From Lamellibrachia satsuma (lineage: Eukaryota; Annelida; Polychaeta; Sabellida; Siboglinidae): a stretch of 64,000 bases of DNA. The notes under the pieces are model-generated. The model ran no database searches and had not been told where the DNA came from. It was given only the letters and a program-made list of their open reading frames with translations. Shown here piece after piece: positions 26,851 through 40,700 of this stretch (position 1 is the first letter of the stretch; every line of letters starts with the position of its first letter). The stretch covers positions 496,001 through 560,000 of the forward strand of contig BSQZ01000035.1 of assembly GCA_033239005.1 (NCBI GenBank). The letters run 5' to 3'. A program made the position numbers and the translations under genes.

Positions 26851-27020
26851 TGGTCAGACATGTGGAACATCCTTATGGTAAAGGCCTAATGGTGGTTAGG
26901 CTAGTGGAACATCCTTATGGTAAATGCCTAATGGTGGTTATGCTGGTGGAACATCTATATAGTAAATGCCAAATGGTGGTTAGGCTGGTGGAACATCCTT
27001 ATGGTAAAGGCCTAATGGTG
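26851..27020. repeat. 42-bp tandem repeat, ~4 copies
   Basis: The unit is tggtggttaggctggtgga, then acatccttatggtaaaggcctaa split over the boundary. The third copy has substitutions (tctatatagt). Confidence 0.85.
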
Positions 27021-28736
27021 GTCAGTTAGAAATTTTGTTTGCTTACTAAGCATTTTAGCATACGATGTTGATACTTAATTACCCAAAAATTGTTTTCATT
27101 TGAATAGAGAGCAGTAGGTTGACTTATACAGAAAGATGTACAAATGTACCAGTTTTTTTCACATTTAGTATATCTTACCCAAGATGTTTTCTTTTTATAT
27201 AAACTACACTTTACCATAACGGACACCTGATAATAGTATACACCTGTTTATAATGAACAGCATTGGACATATAATAATAACATGCACCCTGTCTGTCATG
27301 AACATCTGACAATAACAGACACCTGTCAATCATGGGCATATGTGGGAGGCCCAATTAAGCCTGATTAAGTTCTGGCCCCTGTGTGCTATGGATAATTTTC
27401 CTACATTGTTCACTACATATATACATTCATGCATACATAGTATTACATATGCAAATATGGGCACAAGTACATATGCACATAAATAATTATACAGATAGTG
27501 TTACATACACACATACATATGCACATCTTGTTTCTGTGTTATTATTCACTGGTTGTACAGAAGGTAACCTTTACATCAGAGCCGATGGGGAGATCATGCA
27601 CAGACGGATTGATGGGTGGACAAATGGACTGACAAATTGACAGACTGTTATGATCCTATCTTTAGAATCCATCTTTAAATAACTTCACTGGAACCCGGGA
27701 GAATTTTTTTGTAAACAGGGAAGAGTACACTGGGAGAGGCATGATAAACACCATATTGTTGTTCTTCTTGGAAAGTGTCTGGCCATTCTACAGGTGTTCA
27801 CACTTGACGTATGCCAGACTCTGCCTAGCTACCTTCTCAAGTCTACATGCAACTATGGCGTTTTCTTAAGTTAGGTGAAACCTGGGTTACTGCTAACATG
27901 GTTCAATTGTAACATTGTTGTGAAGACCTTCCTATGGCTATTCTGCCACTATTGTTAAATGTTACAGATTAGAGATGTAACATTACAGTTAGAAAATGGA
28001 TATAAAATTACATAAAAATATAGTAATGTTACTTTTTACATTACAGTTAAGCAAAAGCATAATTAATTAAATAAAATTGATTTATATGTTCAATTAAAAA
28101 GGAACATTAAACAAAACTAATAAAAAACTATTGAATAACATTTTAAGTATAATTTACATTAAAATTAACATTGGCAAAGTTAAAAATATTTTTCATATTT
28201 AGTAAAATTATAGTGAAGCTATTGGCGGTCCCACTGTTGGCTGCAGAAGGGGGCGACTGACTCTGAAGATTATAGGAGAAAGATGATTATGGGAGAAAGA
28301 CGAGAACGATTGAGTAAACATTGTAGTTGACTCTGATGACATATGATGTCATGGAAGAGACCTCAGGACACAGATAACGTCCAGACACAACTTGTGTGCA
28401 CTGTACTACCAGACACGACAACAAGCATGTCCCTTCACGACCACGCCCGCCAGCAGGATTCACAGAAAGACACCGATAAAAACTGCTCCTTACACTTTAG
28501 CCTGTCAGCAGACGCTACTCGATTCATGTGCCCACATTTAGTGTGACTGCTGTCCGTATTTGTTTCATCAACATTGTGGCTGTGCCATCTGCAGACAGAT
28601 GAGGGGTGTCATGTCCCAAACTTTGCCCCTCCTGTGTCTCCTGAGGAAGAAAGGCAACCCTCTTGGAAATTATCATAAAACATGGAAAACCCAGTTTAAG
28701 CTGTTGTCATTGGAAAATGGGCACCTAAAGATAATT

Positions 28737-28826
28737 AAGATTATATTGATTATATATGAAAGATATGTAATTTACCTATAAAAGATTATATTGATTATAT
28801 ATGAAAAATATGTAATTTAGCTATAA
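28737..28826. repeat. 45-bp tandem duplication
   Basis: Two adjacent copies with a 45-bp period (gattatattgattatatatg, then atatgtaatttacctata), differing at two or three positions. Confidence 0.9.
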
Positions 28827-30819
28827 AAGACATTATAATTTAGATAAATATATATGGCATGGCTATAAATATTATGCTTTTTTTTCTTTACTTTTTCATC
28901 CACAAAATACTCATCACTTTAAGCTATAGTGGTTGTAAGGTTAATAAAATGTGATCTTCGTAGCCTTGGTTACATATATTTTAAAGTCACAATTTTAAAT
29001 ATTACACTGTGGTTATTATTGGGACACAACAGCACACATTTAAAAAAAGACAGGACAGTAATTATATGGAAATAGTAGCATAATTGTAACAAGGTATGGT
29101 ACCTAAATACAAGATTTATAATTAATGTGTTTGCATAATAAGAAATATGTGGTTCTACCAGGTAATATTCCAGGGTTTGCAATGTATTGCTAGCATATTG
29201 GATTACGTTATGACATTATAATGACAGCCTTGGGAGAAATCAGAACCACTAAAATGTGAAAGCAAAGTATAATGCCCACACACAGAAGTTCTTAAAAATC
29301 CGTTGAGTTTTCATGCTCACAAACTTATTTGGTTACGTTGTTATCTGCTCCCCAGATGCAGCAATCAACTTAACATCAATTTAAACTGAATTTAAACAAA
29401 ATTATAACAACGATAATCATGTTGATTGTTGGAACAGGACAACAAAGGTTGACAGTTGGGAAAGGCTTTGTCACATTGTGGTTCCACAAGGACCCTGGTC
29501 TGCATTTGGGCATGAGCAGTTGGAACAATTGTGATGTATTTAATGCAGAACCAGTGCCTGAGGGGCATGACTCAACAAACAATTAGAATGTTTCAATCAT
29601 CCATCTGTCCCCTGTCTTATATAAGCTGTGGTGTACCCATGTAGCTAGTACTAGCTACCTGTCTGTACGTGTTTTGACGCACACAAAAACTAGTTCTCTT
29701 TGCTTTCTGACAGTGAGAGCAGCTACCTTAATGGAAAATAAGAAATGTGCTGGAATATATTGTTATTTTGTCTGCAGCATGTGCTGCCCTGGTATGTTTT
29801 ATCTTTGATACATTGGCACATTCTGTATATGTTACCCCATCAAATGAACAAGTTATCTTTGGGACATGGCCTCAAGATCTGGCAGATAGATTGTGTGAAT
29901 TACACAGACCTGTTGATATACAGGCACCAGTCTGTTTCTGGTATAATGGACACTAAAATATGGTAACAACACATTTTGTTGGGGTAGTGCCATTGAGGTT
30001 TTTTTATTTGGGTGTGATAGCCAGTGTTTGTAGATGATGTTATTCCCACAAGGGCTTCAGCTAAACAGCTCCCAGCTGCCCCAGTCCCTGGAGACTGCTC
30101 CCTATTCATCAACACCCTTTCTGGGAGCTGGGAAGATAAAGAAGAGGTGATAAGGAGATAATTCTTGCAGGCTCTTCATTGGTGATGCTTGGTTTATTGG
30201 GCAGACATGTGTAGAGATCTGCCTGGGCTGTCTGCAGGTGATGCCATAAATTGCAGCTGATAGTCAGGACTGCATGATGGGCTGATGAGCCAACTGACAG
30301 ACACCAACCATATTGTCCACAAGAGGTGTTGATGATACTCTACTCATCTGTAGAGACTGGCTTTGTAGCTGTCTGTCTGTCTGTCTGTCTGTCTGGCTGG
30401 CTGGCTGACTGGCTTTCTACTTTGTCAAAGATGACATTTCAGTTGTGTCATGTATCTGCCTGTGCAGTTTTCTTATTCATGTATCCTTCAGTCTGGTGGT
30501 CTGTACTTTGTTTCTCTCAGCCTGACAATGTCTCAATTTCCACTCCACTTTCCAGTTGATATAAAAGCCCCTCTGAAGTTACTTCAGTGGAGTTTAATCA
30601 TCATTTATTATCCAACACCAGCATTCTGGCAGCTCTTCAACTTTTCACATTAGCAAATACCATTTGTCTCTGTTCTTCTAGTGATGCTTACGAGATGAAG
30701 TGCCTTGTAGCCACAGAGCAACCACAGAGCATCTCCCTTGTGCCAACAGGGGAGACATTATTCACTATCACCAATTCAACTCACTGGGTCTGAGATACTT
30801 CTGTTTATTGCTTCTTGGA

Positions 30820-31385
30820 GCCCGAGTGCTCAAGCGTGAAAGTCAGGGCACTCTGGTGTGGTTCATCAGTAACCGGTGTCATATTTTTCTGTCATCAGTC
30901 ATCGGATTGATGAGCGACCAGTCCTCAGACACGGAAGCGACAAGATGGTCATTTATATGATGAGCAGCCGCGGATGATGGCATTGTGACAGTCATAGCAA
31001 TCGTCTGTGAATGTGTCAAGATTGATGTCCTCAGGGTAGGGAATCTAGGGATGACTATGCCGAGTCTGCTGGCGAATATAGCACACTTGACTACCCGCCA
31101 CCCACGGTCACTTCAGTGATGGCACAACTAGTCTTCGAGTGATTCATCTTGGAAGATTGCGTTGGGAGAGCTGGCTTGAGTGCTCTTTGTGAGAGGACAC
31201 GTGACCAGCACACAGCCAAGCTCACCTTCCCTTGTTCAAGTGCTTGCGTTCTCGCAATGCTGTGTGACACCATCAATGCACTTTCGCATGTTAATTGTGC
31301 GATGTCCAAGCGGCGAGTGTACTCGATGGCGCCACCAAAGTCTTCAGGCCTTTCAGGCGAGCCACTCCAGCCTAACCTGGCTACA
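30820..31385. other. CpG-rich patch in the large intron
   Basis: By eye this stretch has some 30 CpGs in ~570 bp (for example gccgcggatg, ccaagcggcgagtg, gatggcgcc), against a CpG-poor background. No splice site, TATA box or convincing ORF was found; the 100-codon minus-strand frame at 31091-31393 is not recognisable. It may be a regulatory element, or the 3' part of the adjacent LINE insertion that has escaped CpG decay. Confidence 0.35.
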
Positions 31386-32040
31386 TGACTCACTGTGTCA
31401 TCAGTCCCAATGATGATCTAATAGAGACATGACCACACTTTCTTAGATATTGATTCAATGCCTTCTGCTGCCCGATCAAGCTTGTTAGAGACTGAGCACT
31501 TTGAGAGATGGCAATGGTGCCTTGACAAATGTCTAAATTAATAATCTCGTGGTCTTTGAGACATCAACTAGTGAATTGCTTTCACAGTCTAAGCGCACAT
31601 AATTGATACGCTGTTAGGTTGAGGGGACTTCAAATAAATGTATGTATAATCAGTACTGCTCCACTGTCTTGTTTTCGGCTGTCTCTGTCATTAGAGATGG
31701 TTGAAAGAAACAGCTGTCTGCTATTGCGTTGGATGGAGTGAATTTCTTTGGCGGTGCCAAGGATCATTGTTGGATAACAGTGAAGATGTGTGAAGTGTGT
31801 GAAGATATCAGACATCTTCTCCTGTCTGCCCTCTATCTGAGGTAAAGATTACTGCTGTATCCTCTAAGTGTATTGGGTTTGTATAGGAGTGTATGTATCC
31901 TCTGGTTTTCATTCTGAGATGCCCATGAGGTTTTCAAGGCTTGCTCAAAGCTCCCGTGGACATGTAAGAGCTTCCTCTCCAGAGTCCCTACTGTCTCAGT
32001 AGTTTGGCATGTCAAAGTGTCCTCTGTATCTCCATGGACA

Positions 32041-32340
32041 TGATCTTTCCATTTCTTCAGAGCTTCTTTAGTTGTTCACCAAGGTCTTTTCCATCCACTG
32101 AAGGATGTAGTTCTCTAGTAGACTTTTCATCTGTCTCTATGTTTGACTGTTCTTGTCCAAAGTGCTCTTGTATAGTTGGTAATATTGTCGCACCATTGTG
32201 TGTTTGGTCTGCCTCTTGCTCTTTTTCTGGAATCTTTTTTGGGTTGCCATTCAGTCATTTTGGTGGACCATCTATTGTATTGTGTTCTTGCTATAATGGC
32301 CAGCCTATTTCCACTTTGTTTTCACAACAAATGTTATTAT
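32041..32340 (-). pseudogene. Degraded non-LTR retrotransposon ORF2 C-terminus (RTE/Jockey-type 'GRPxxxW' tail)
   Basis: The minus strand reads KWK-stop-AGH near 32300, then after a one-base shift NRWSTKMTEWQPKKDSRKRA followed by RGRPNTQWCDNI (about 32170-32275). It then reads WTRTVKHRDR, a stop, and traces of a YILQW block. This order (W-A-G-H, R-W, E-W-x-P, R-x-R-G-R-P-x-T-x-W-x-D, D-R-x-W, Y-x-x-x-W) is the conserved C-terminal tail of many invertebrate LINE ORF2 proteins after the RT domain. Stops and the frameshift show it is dead. No RT core lies upstream, because the CCCCTTTGG minisatellite begins 250 bp away. It is antisense to the host gene. Confidence 0.7.
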
Positions 32341-32588
32341 ATTGCTAATATTATATTACTTTTAGTCTTTTTATGATGACATTGTGTGGGATTATATATT
32401 TAGCTTGATGTTCAACATTTTTTTCTACGGCTCATTGTGTTGATGTGTAACTGATTACTTGGTACTATTTGGTAAAATAAATTAATCTAGGGGAAGGCAA
32501 CTGGGCCATGGCCTCCTTTGGCTTAATTTTTTTCCTTCTCATAATGTTCTGTTATGCCACTACATGATAGCATGGGTGACTAGGCTTG

Positions 32589-32983
32589 GCCCCCTTTGGC
32601 CTCCCCCTTTGGCCTCCCCTTTGGCCTCCCCTTTGGCCTCCCCCTTTGGCCTCCCCTTTGGTCTCCCCCTTTGGCCTCCCCCTTTGGCCTCCCCCTTTGG
32701 CCTCCCCCTTTGGCCTCCCCTTTGGTCTCCCCCTTTGGCCTCCCCCTTTGGCCTCCCCTTTGGTCTCCCCCTTTGGCCTCCCCCTTTGGCCTCCCCCTTT
32801 GGCCTCCCCCTTTGGTCTCCCCTTTGGCCTCCCCCTTTGGCCTCCCCTTTGGTCTCCCCTTTGGCCTCCCCCTTTGGTCTCCCCTCCCCCTTTGGCCTCC
32901 CCCTTTGGCCTCCCCCTTTGGTCTCCCCTTTGGCCTCCCCTTTGGCCTCCCCCTTTGGCCTCCCCTTTGGCCTCCACCTTTGG
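32589..32983. repeat. 12/13-bp minisatellite (CCCCTTTGGCCT)
   Basis: About 30 copies of ccc(c)ctttggcct, with C4/C5 length variants and gtct substitutions. The mix of 12- and 13-bp units shifts all frames, so the open frames on both strands are not genes. Confidence 0.95.
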
Positions 32984-33544
32984 GAGATCCTAGATATGCC
33001 ACTGAATCTGAGTTACCTAAACTTCCAAGAAAGACACAGGTCAGGCAGGGTAGTTATTAATCCAATCATAGGTATTAATACATGTATTGAAATGTGTCTG
33101 GTGAATCAGGTGGACAGTGGTAATTAACATTAGCAGGTATTCCTGTGTGAATGATTTATTGCAGTAATGCTTATGTTAGTCTTGTAGAAGATCAAAGACA
33201 CCATTCATGGTGAATTTGTATGTCACCATGTCACCATGAACACACAAACTGGAACGTCAATAAATTGAAGCTCATTCAGGAATTGTGGATTAATAATAAC
33301 ATATAATTATTATAGAGCACAATATCCTTAAAAAGGTCAGTGCGTTTTACATAATTAATGAATGATAACATTGTAAGTACTGTTTAAGATAAATGCCTAT
33401 GAATAAAATGAATTAAATACAAGATCAAGAAAAATAAAAGAATTGCAAGAAAAAATTACAAGAAAAAAACAACATAAAATAACAATGTCATAATTAGAGC
33501 ATTATTAAAATGGATGATAAAAACCATTTAATTAATAAACCAGA

Positions 33545-33700
33545 TAAAATAATAATATATTTTATTTGGTATAGCGCCACATCCCAAATTGTTTGTGGTG
33601 CTTCATAATATGAAACTATAACATGTCAGCAATATTCCACCAGGAACATGTGCATTTTTCAGGGTTTCTTGAATGCTGACAGTGTTCAGCTGCACTTGAC
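33545..33700. repeat. Possible dispersed repeat or LINE tail (weak)
   Basis: The sequence aataatatattttatttgg followed by tatagcgccacatcc and tggtgcttcataat has the look of the AAT-tailed, 'ttatatagcgc'-containing repeat ends that are common in marine invertebrate genomes. Similar but diverged ends occur near 41905-41960 (ttataaagtgctgt) and 47915-47960 (tatattgccagatcc). A minus-strand reading near 33640-33690 weakly recalls an RT tail. No boundaries could be set. Confidence 0.25.
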
Positions 33701-34290
33701 AGTAATTAGTGTGGAATTAGTATACATTTTAGATGGGTACAAATGGAGAACAAATAAAGGAGCAGAAGAATGGGTTGGTGACACATTCTGAAAGTAACAG
33801 ATATAAACGTAGGAGGTAGGGCAAGGGAGTGGGAGACAAGGTGTGGTTCGGTTTGCAGTTGAGATCTCTCCCTGTGTCAACTTAATGGCTGTGCCTCTAA
33901 GTATCAGAACAAATTAAAGTTTCAGATAAACAAGTGGATCCGGTGTTTGAAGATGGGTTAGATGTTAGCGTACCTTAATTAATTAGTTGTACCCTGTGGG
34001 TGTGTCACAGAGTGGACGTGTAGAATACTCATGTTGTTGTTGCTCATAAAGTATTAAATGTTGTGCCTTCTGACAAACAAAATGACATGTCAGAAAGAAT
34101 ACTACTGTTTTTTTTGTATGGAGTTAATACTTATTGTCTGAAATAAAAACCTTATTATTGAATGTTAATAATATTATAATGTTAATAATTCCATAAAGTA
34201 TACAAAGCCAGAATAGAATGAGTAAAAGAAATGAAAAAACTTACACGTTGGTGAGAGAGATCATAGGCTATTTTGAGGCCATCCTTACAT

Positions 34291-34575
34291 AATAAAATAT
34301 TCATAGTGTAATGAGTAGGATTAAACAGAACAAAAAAGAAAAACATGTAAATGTCTAAGTACAAATTGATTACATAGACTACAATCAATAAAACATTCAT
34401 AATAAAATGAGCTGGGTCAAATGGAACAAAAAGGAAAATGTAAAATTCTAGAAGCAAATTAATTACAGCAAATAAAATATTTGTAATATAATGAGCAGGG
34501 TTAAATGGAGAAAAAAACATACAATTCTATGTGCAAATAAACTGCAGTAACTACAGTGAATAAAATATGAAGTGT
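34291..34575. repeat. ~90-bp diverged tandem repeat, 3 copies plus a partial
   Basis: Copies start at 34291, 34386, 34471 and 34559, each with aataaaatattcat and then aatgagcagggttaaatgga-like blocks. The divergence suggests an old array. Confidence 0.75.
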
Positions 34576-34964
34576 GATTGTGTGGAGCTCCATCTTCTTC
34601 CTCATTAATACATAATCCCACTCTGAAGCATTGTTGACCTCTGCTAAAATGTGACTAAGTTAAGTTAAGAATAAAATAATAAAAAGGTAAAAATCATGCT
34701 AACTGCTTAAGCATCCAGAGTGGCCAAGCCTCCCTTGTTGGTGTCTAGAGTTGGGGGATGTGACTATGCACTCAGTCAGCTGGTTCTATAGTAGGACATA
34801 GCTGGGAAGAAAGAGTGCCTACACACATCTGTCCTGCAGCAGGGGAGGAGATAGGGCATGTTGTAACCTCTAAAGTGAGAGACTTTGTTTCACCTTGCTG
34901 CAGGAACACTGCTTAAAATGTCACACATTTTTAAAGAATATTAATAATGAATTCTGACTGAATG

Positions 34965-34990
34965 GCAGCAGCAGCAGCAGCAGCAGCAGC
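34965..34990. repeat. (GCA)n microsatellite
   Basis: An uninterrupted 26-bp GCA run. It is intronic, with no exon context. Confidence 0.95.
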
Positions 34991-37900
34991 TACATAGCTT
35001 GCTGCAAGTCCATGCCCAGATCCATACTTGTCCTGGAATGACTGGTATGTCAGATCCAGTGGAATACTTCAACCATGCAGTGTGATAATGATTGCTGCTA
35101 CATGTAACCCAGCACCTGGTCGTTTACTGCTTGATTCAATCTCTGTGGTGTGGCAGAAATATTAACAAACAGATTGCTAACACGTGTTTGTTAAATAGAA
35201 TGGAGCACGTACAGGTGTTGAGTTGCCACTGCTGAGGTTTCACTCAGTCCTTGTCATACTGTCATTACTGCTGTCACACAAACTCTTGATGTGCTTTTCA
35301 CATAAGCAGTGGTATTTAATCTTGTCTCCTCTACCCAGATCCTTGAGACCAACTAAAATGTTTACTTCCATGAGGTAGAGTATGTAACAACTTCTGTCAT
35401 AATTCAGGGGTGAAGGACAAAGGCTTCCTATTCCCAGATACATCCTCCTGGGTTGGGAATGATGTTTTAAGGCCGCCAAACACATACTGATTCTTTAGTT
35501 GCCAACATGTTGACGCCTACTTTTTCAGTTGGCAACTCAAATATAGTCATTATGAGTATGTTCTCCACCAACAGTTGGCAACACATTTTGTGGACCTCTG
35601 ACATCTGAAAAATCTGTTGGCTGCCGGTTGGTGAATGGTCAGCGGATGGGTTGTTGATGGCAGACAAACTGTGGGCAACTAAACGTCGGTATGTGTATAA
35701 CAGGCTTAACAATCATTCCTTCCAGAATGTCTATGGAACTGAACTGTGTCACAGAAAAATATTTTTACTATAATTTTTGGTTGAAGAAAATATTTTTTAT
35801 TGTTTGTGCACATGAATAGAGTTATCTAAATCGCCATCAAAATGTAATAGAAAACTGTAAAACATGTGATATGACAAGGATCAAGTAAAATGTTTTACAA
35901 ACATGTTCCAACAGTTTGGCAGTGGGTTACAGATACAGAGAAGGAAGATTGTAGGGGAAGTTGACCTAAATCTATAGCCCCTAGACAGTGACTGGAATTA
36001 CTGGTCATTTGTCTTAATGAGAACAAGGCAACAGACATTCACACAGTTGTGTATTCTGCACTTGTTTGATGCCACACAGGCCACTGATGCTGTGTAAATA
36101 CCACTGATGATGTTGTGTGCACAGGGAAATCACTGGGAGGAACTGTGGGGACACAGGGAGTGTTTGGGGAAGGGATCAGGGAGCTGGGATGATGAGAGAC
36201 ATGGGCTGCTTCAGTGGCACTCTCCCTGTTGGTGTTTGGGCTGAACCTGGGGTGGCCAAGTGCCACTTGGGTGTCAATATTGTTTCCCCAGGGCTGAGTC
36301 AAGTGGGACAGTGTTAATGGGATGGGGGTGGGGAATGTCTACAGGGGCAGTGTAGATTCAGGGGTAATGAATGTATTAATTGTTAAATAAGTGTAAGTGT
36401 ACAAATTGTTTGTTTCAGTTGAATGAAACTGTTCTTTTCCTGCTGCTTGATTGCAATTATTTTATATAATTACTTGATGCATATGCATGACCACACCATG
36501 TCAAAAAAAACAGTTTAGAACAAAAACCAGCATTATCAAATAGACACAACTTTTGTTTGTACACTGTCATGAAGTAAATAATTTTATGTATAAATCTTCC
36601 ATAACCATTCCCTTAAAACTGCTTCCTCAACTGATTTAGCCTATCACAAATCCGATTCATTGGTGTCCAAATATGTAGTGTGTGAATAGTTTATGTAACA
36701 CCTGCAGTTGATTTAATAAAAAATGTAACTTTTTTCAAATCCTCGAAAGAATTTACTTTAGTCATTAGAACTGGTCAATGCTGATCATGGGCGTGACCTC
36801 CATCATCTTGCCAATCACATGACAACGTTAAAAAAATTCACTAAGGATCAAAATCTTGATGTTTCAGCATTTCAGTTTTCACTTCAATAAATGCTTGAAC
36901 AAGCAGTAACTAATTTAATAGTTTGTCTGATAATTTCACAAAAAAACTACATACAAAAGTTGTACAAATGAGCTAGCATATTGTGGTAGGTTTGGTTTTT
37001 TGCAAACTTAATTTGAAATAAGACTACCTAAAAAAATTATTGATTATACCTAACTATTCCATTTACTATGTGGCAGTAACTGTTTGAAATATAATGCAAT
37101 GGCAACATAATATACAAACAAGGATTAAAAATAATTTTTTTCATTGAAATCTTTTTTATAAATAACCCTCGTGAAATTGTTCATAGCGCTACTTTTAGAT
37201 CAATGCTTTTTATTGTTAACTTTTGTTTTGTACAGTGCTTAGCACACAGTGTTGAAGCTTTGATTGGGGAAGGGTGAATTTTTTATTTCTTTTCTTTTTC
37301 ACTCTCAGTGGGGATTGTGGTGGGTTTATGGGTGAAACACCTGCCCGTGTGCTGTTGTTGTCACCACATTTTTGAAGTTGATAAATACAATAAATTACAA
37401 CAGAATTAGGATGTTTTAACATTTCCATGCATGGAAAACTGTACCTCATTAGTTATCACTGATTAGGACCAAAAGTATGCATCTTAATTCACACATTTGA
37501 TATGGACCCTCCACACAAGGGCTGGACTGTTTCAAGGGGTCTGTTGCTGTTGATCATTAGATGTGTCAGACTGTGTAAAAGAGATATCTGCTTAATTAGC
37601 CCTTATCTTCAAGGGAATCATTAGGGCTTATCAGGGGAGAAATCCTTATCATTGGAGATGTTCCCATATAGTTCAGCTGGTCTGGGACTTCAAAGGCTAG
37701 TCTACTGGACTCCAGATGCAGTGGCCACTAACTGACATAATGTCAGGTTGAATGACATTGGTCAGTTTTGAATTAATTAAGTATTGAGTTGAATCTTTTG
37801 AGATCAGTTGTATTGGCTATGTGCTTGTACTCAACCTAGGTGGGTGGGTGGAAGGGTGGCTGGGTGGATATGAAATTAAATGTAGACGTTATGTAACCAG

Positions 37901-40483
37901 AAGGGCCTGTTACTGTTAAAACCTGGTTTCATTTTAAACTGACAGGCACAATTTCAGTTCTGGGAATAATTAATAATGATTTTCAGACACAACAAACACT
38001 GTTTTTTTAGTTGATGGAAGATCTTGATGGAGATCTGTTTAATTTAATTTTCCCTTAAATGGGAACTGAAGCAATAACCAAAAGGTGTTATTGTCGTCAC
38101 CTTTATAGACAAAGACCCTAATTGTATGTCAGTGTTTATTTGTATTGGGAGACAGAGACACTTAAATCCTGGACACAATCCAGAAGGAAGACCTTTGATG
38201 TTCCTGTGCCATATATCAACACTGCTAATCAGCAGCTTTATAAACACCACAAATATCACATTAATCGGACGGGAAGGGAATGGAAGGGATCTTCTTTATT
38301 CTCTTATCTGTATGTCTCAGTTTAGATAACATTCTCCCAGGCTAGGGGAACGTAATGAAGGGATCTCTAACTTCACAGCTATAATTTGTTGTGTGAAATG
38401 GGTGTGAGCCTTCTGGAGGTGACAAGGAAGTCGATGTTGTTTAGGTGATGATGTGGGTGTTCCCCTGTCTCCTGTTGCTGGGGCAGCAGTCAAGGAAATA
38501 CTACTTACTAAATTACTTGAAGATTACATGATGGGTTGCAGCTGGGCTGTTGTTGCGAACGTTGTGTGTGGATTTGTTAAAATGGTAATTCACAGTCTGG
38601 ATGCAGCCAGTATGTGACGTTGGGGGGGGACAATGAAATGTGTTGGCATAGTTGCATTTTAAACAAGCAAAACAGAAAGTAAACAGTCACTTTTGGGGAA
38701 GAAACATAATTATTAATGTCCATGTAACCTACTTTGCACACCCTACTTAAATCCATGCCTAAGAATAACAATTAAGATTCAGATATTTTTGAAATAAGTC
38801 GCCAATTGAGCCACTGCCGGTCAACTTCCAGTGTGGTATTTTACAGGATATCATTTGCCAGTTTATATATTCTTTGGAAACATTCAATACTGTGACTATT
38901 GTAATAATCATAAATGACATAGAGCTCTTCAAGATGATGTGCTTAGGGGGATAACCATGTGCACATTTACTGCACGAACAATCACAAATCACCATGAACA
39001 TGACAACATCTCATAGAATACCATTCTGAATATAAACAATTTCTTTTGATACATACAAGCCATGACAATATGCTCGTGGGTAGACCTACTGCTTGACTCC
39101 TTGGTGATAATGCCTTGACATTGGAAAGCCTGGGGCCCCACTAAGCCCCACTACTCCTCCAGGGCTAATTGTCATAATGGGCTGGCAAAAGGGGGACTGT
39201 GGAATCCTTACTAGGTGCTGGAAGTGTAATTGGTCTGACAGGGATGTTTGTCTCTAAACAGTAATCAGTGTTTCACAGATGCAATTAAGGCAATGCAATT
39301 AATATCTATGGACACAAGGGATCACAAGTCTTGACAATACCAGTAGCACTAATGATGTTGTAATAATGTCCAACACTGTAAGAGCTGTTTTATTGTGCAT
39401 GTTAAAGCATGCCCTACAAAATACCCAACACATGTTACAAGTGATGTATTTGTTTGCTGCGGATCATGTTATTGAAGACATACATAATGGAAGTGCTCAG
39501 TCTTCCACAGAATAAATTACTAGATCAAATTAAATGTTGCTAACAGCTAGCGGTGTAAATGTGTTTGAAAACAGAATAGACAAAATTAATATCTTTCATA
39601 AATGAAAATTGTGCTTTTGGCAGACATCTTTGGCTGCACACCATCAGAAAACTGTGACTTGGTGTTAATCTGGTTCATTATTCTGGCTGTAAAAATAATT
39701 TGCTTGACGATGGCTGAACTATCTCAATAGCATCCTTGTCCACTCGCCATTTGGAGTTTGTTGGTTTGGGTGGAATCTTGTAGAAGTGTTACTGTATATG
39801 AGCTGCAAAGCCACATGAGCATGCTCTGTTAGAACACTTACAGCAGTTTGTAGCTTCACACCTCCTTCTGTGGAGATCAGAACAGAAGACTGAAGTGTAT
39901 TGACCCCTAACGGTCTCATACTCCTGTTATATTTTGCAAGCACTTGACCATGTGCCATTGCTGGCTGTTGTTTGCAATTACCATGGAAACCAAAGAAGTT
40001 GCAGAACAGTTGATGGTATAGAGAAATGAATGGTGATGGGAAACGCTGGCTAGAATTCCACAAGACTCCAGCCAGTGGTGGAGAGGTTTCCCCATTAGTT
40101 AGCAATCATGCTGACTGGCAGCTCTTTGTCTGCACTTGTGGGCAATCCGTTATTGATGGCAGCTTTGAGACCATGCATCTCCAATGTTTGGTCATTTCTG
40201 TGATGTGCTGGGGTGATCTAATGACTTGCTGGGGTGATCTAATGACTTGGGTTACCCACACAACATTGGTCAGGCTTCTGAGAGGTGGTAGAAGCCACAT
40301 TCTTGTCTTTGAGAAAATGTCTGCTTATTACTTATTATGTCAAAGTTGTAGGCCTACTGCTGCCTGTGCATGTCCTTCAATCATGTTGGCTGTTTGACAA
40401 ATTATGAAGAACAACACTGACAAAAGCTTGAATTTTGAAACTGCTGACTTAGCTACCCAAATATATATGTATCAGTGTATGCA

Positions 40484-40700
<217 letters not shown>

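Noticed and set aside
32552..33127. Frames of 135-187 codons on both strands
   Set aside because: Translations of the CCCCTTTGG minisatellite; the mixed 12/13-bp units shift every frame.
37660..37740. tRNA-like box A (tagttcagctggtctggga)
   Set aside because: No box B or T-arm at the expected distance and no cloverleaf.
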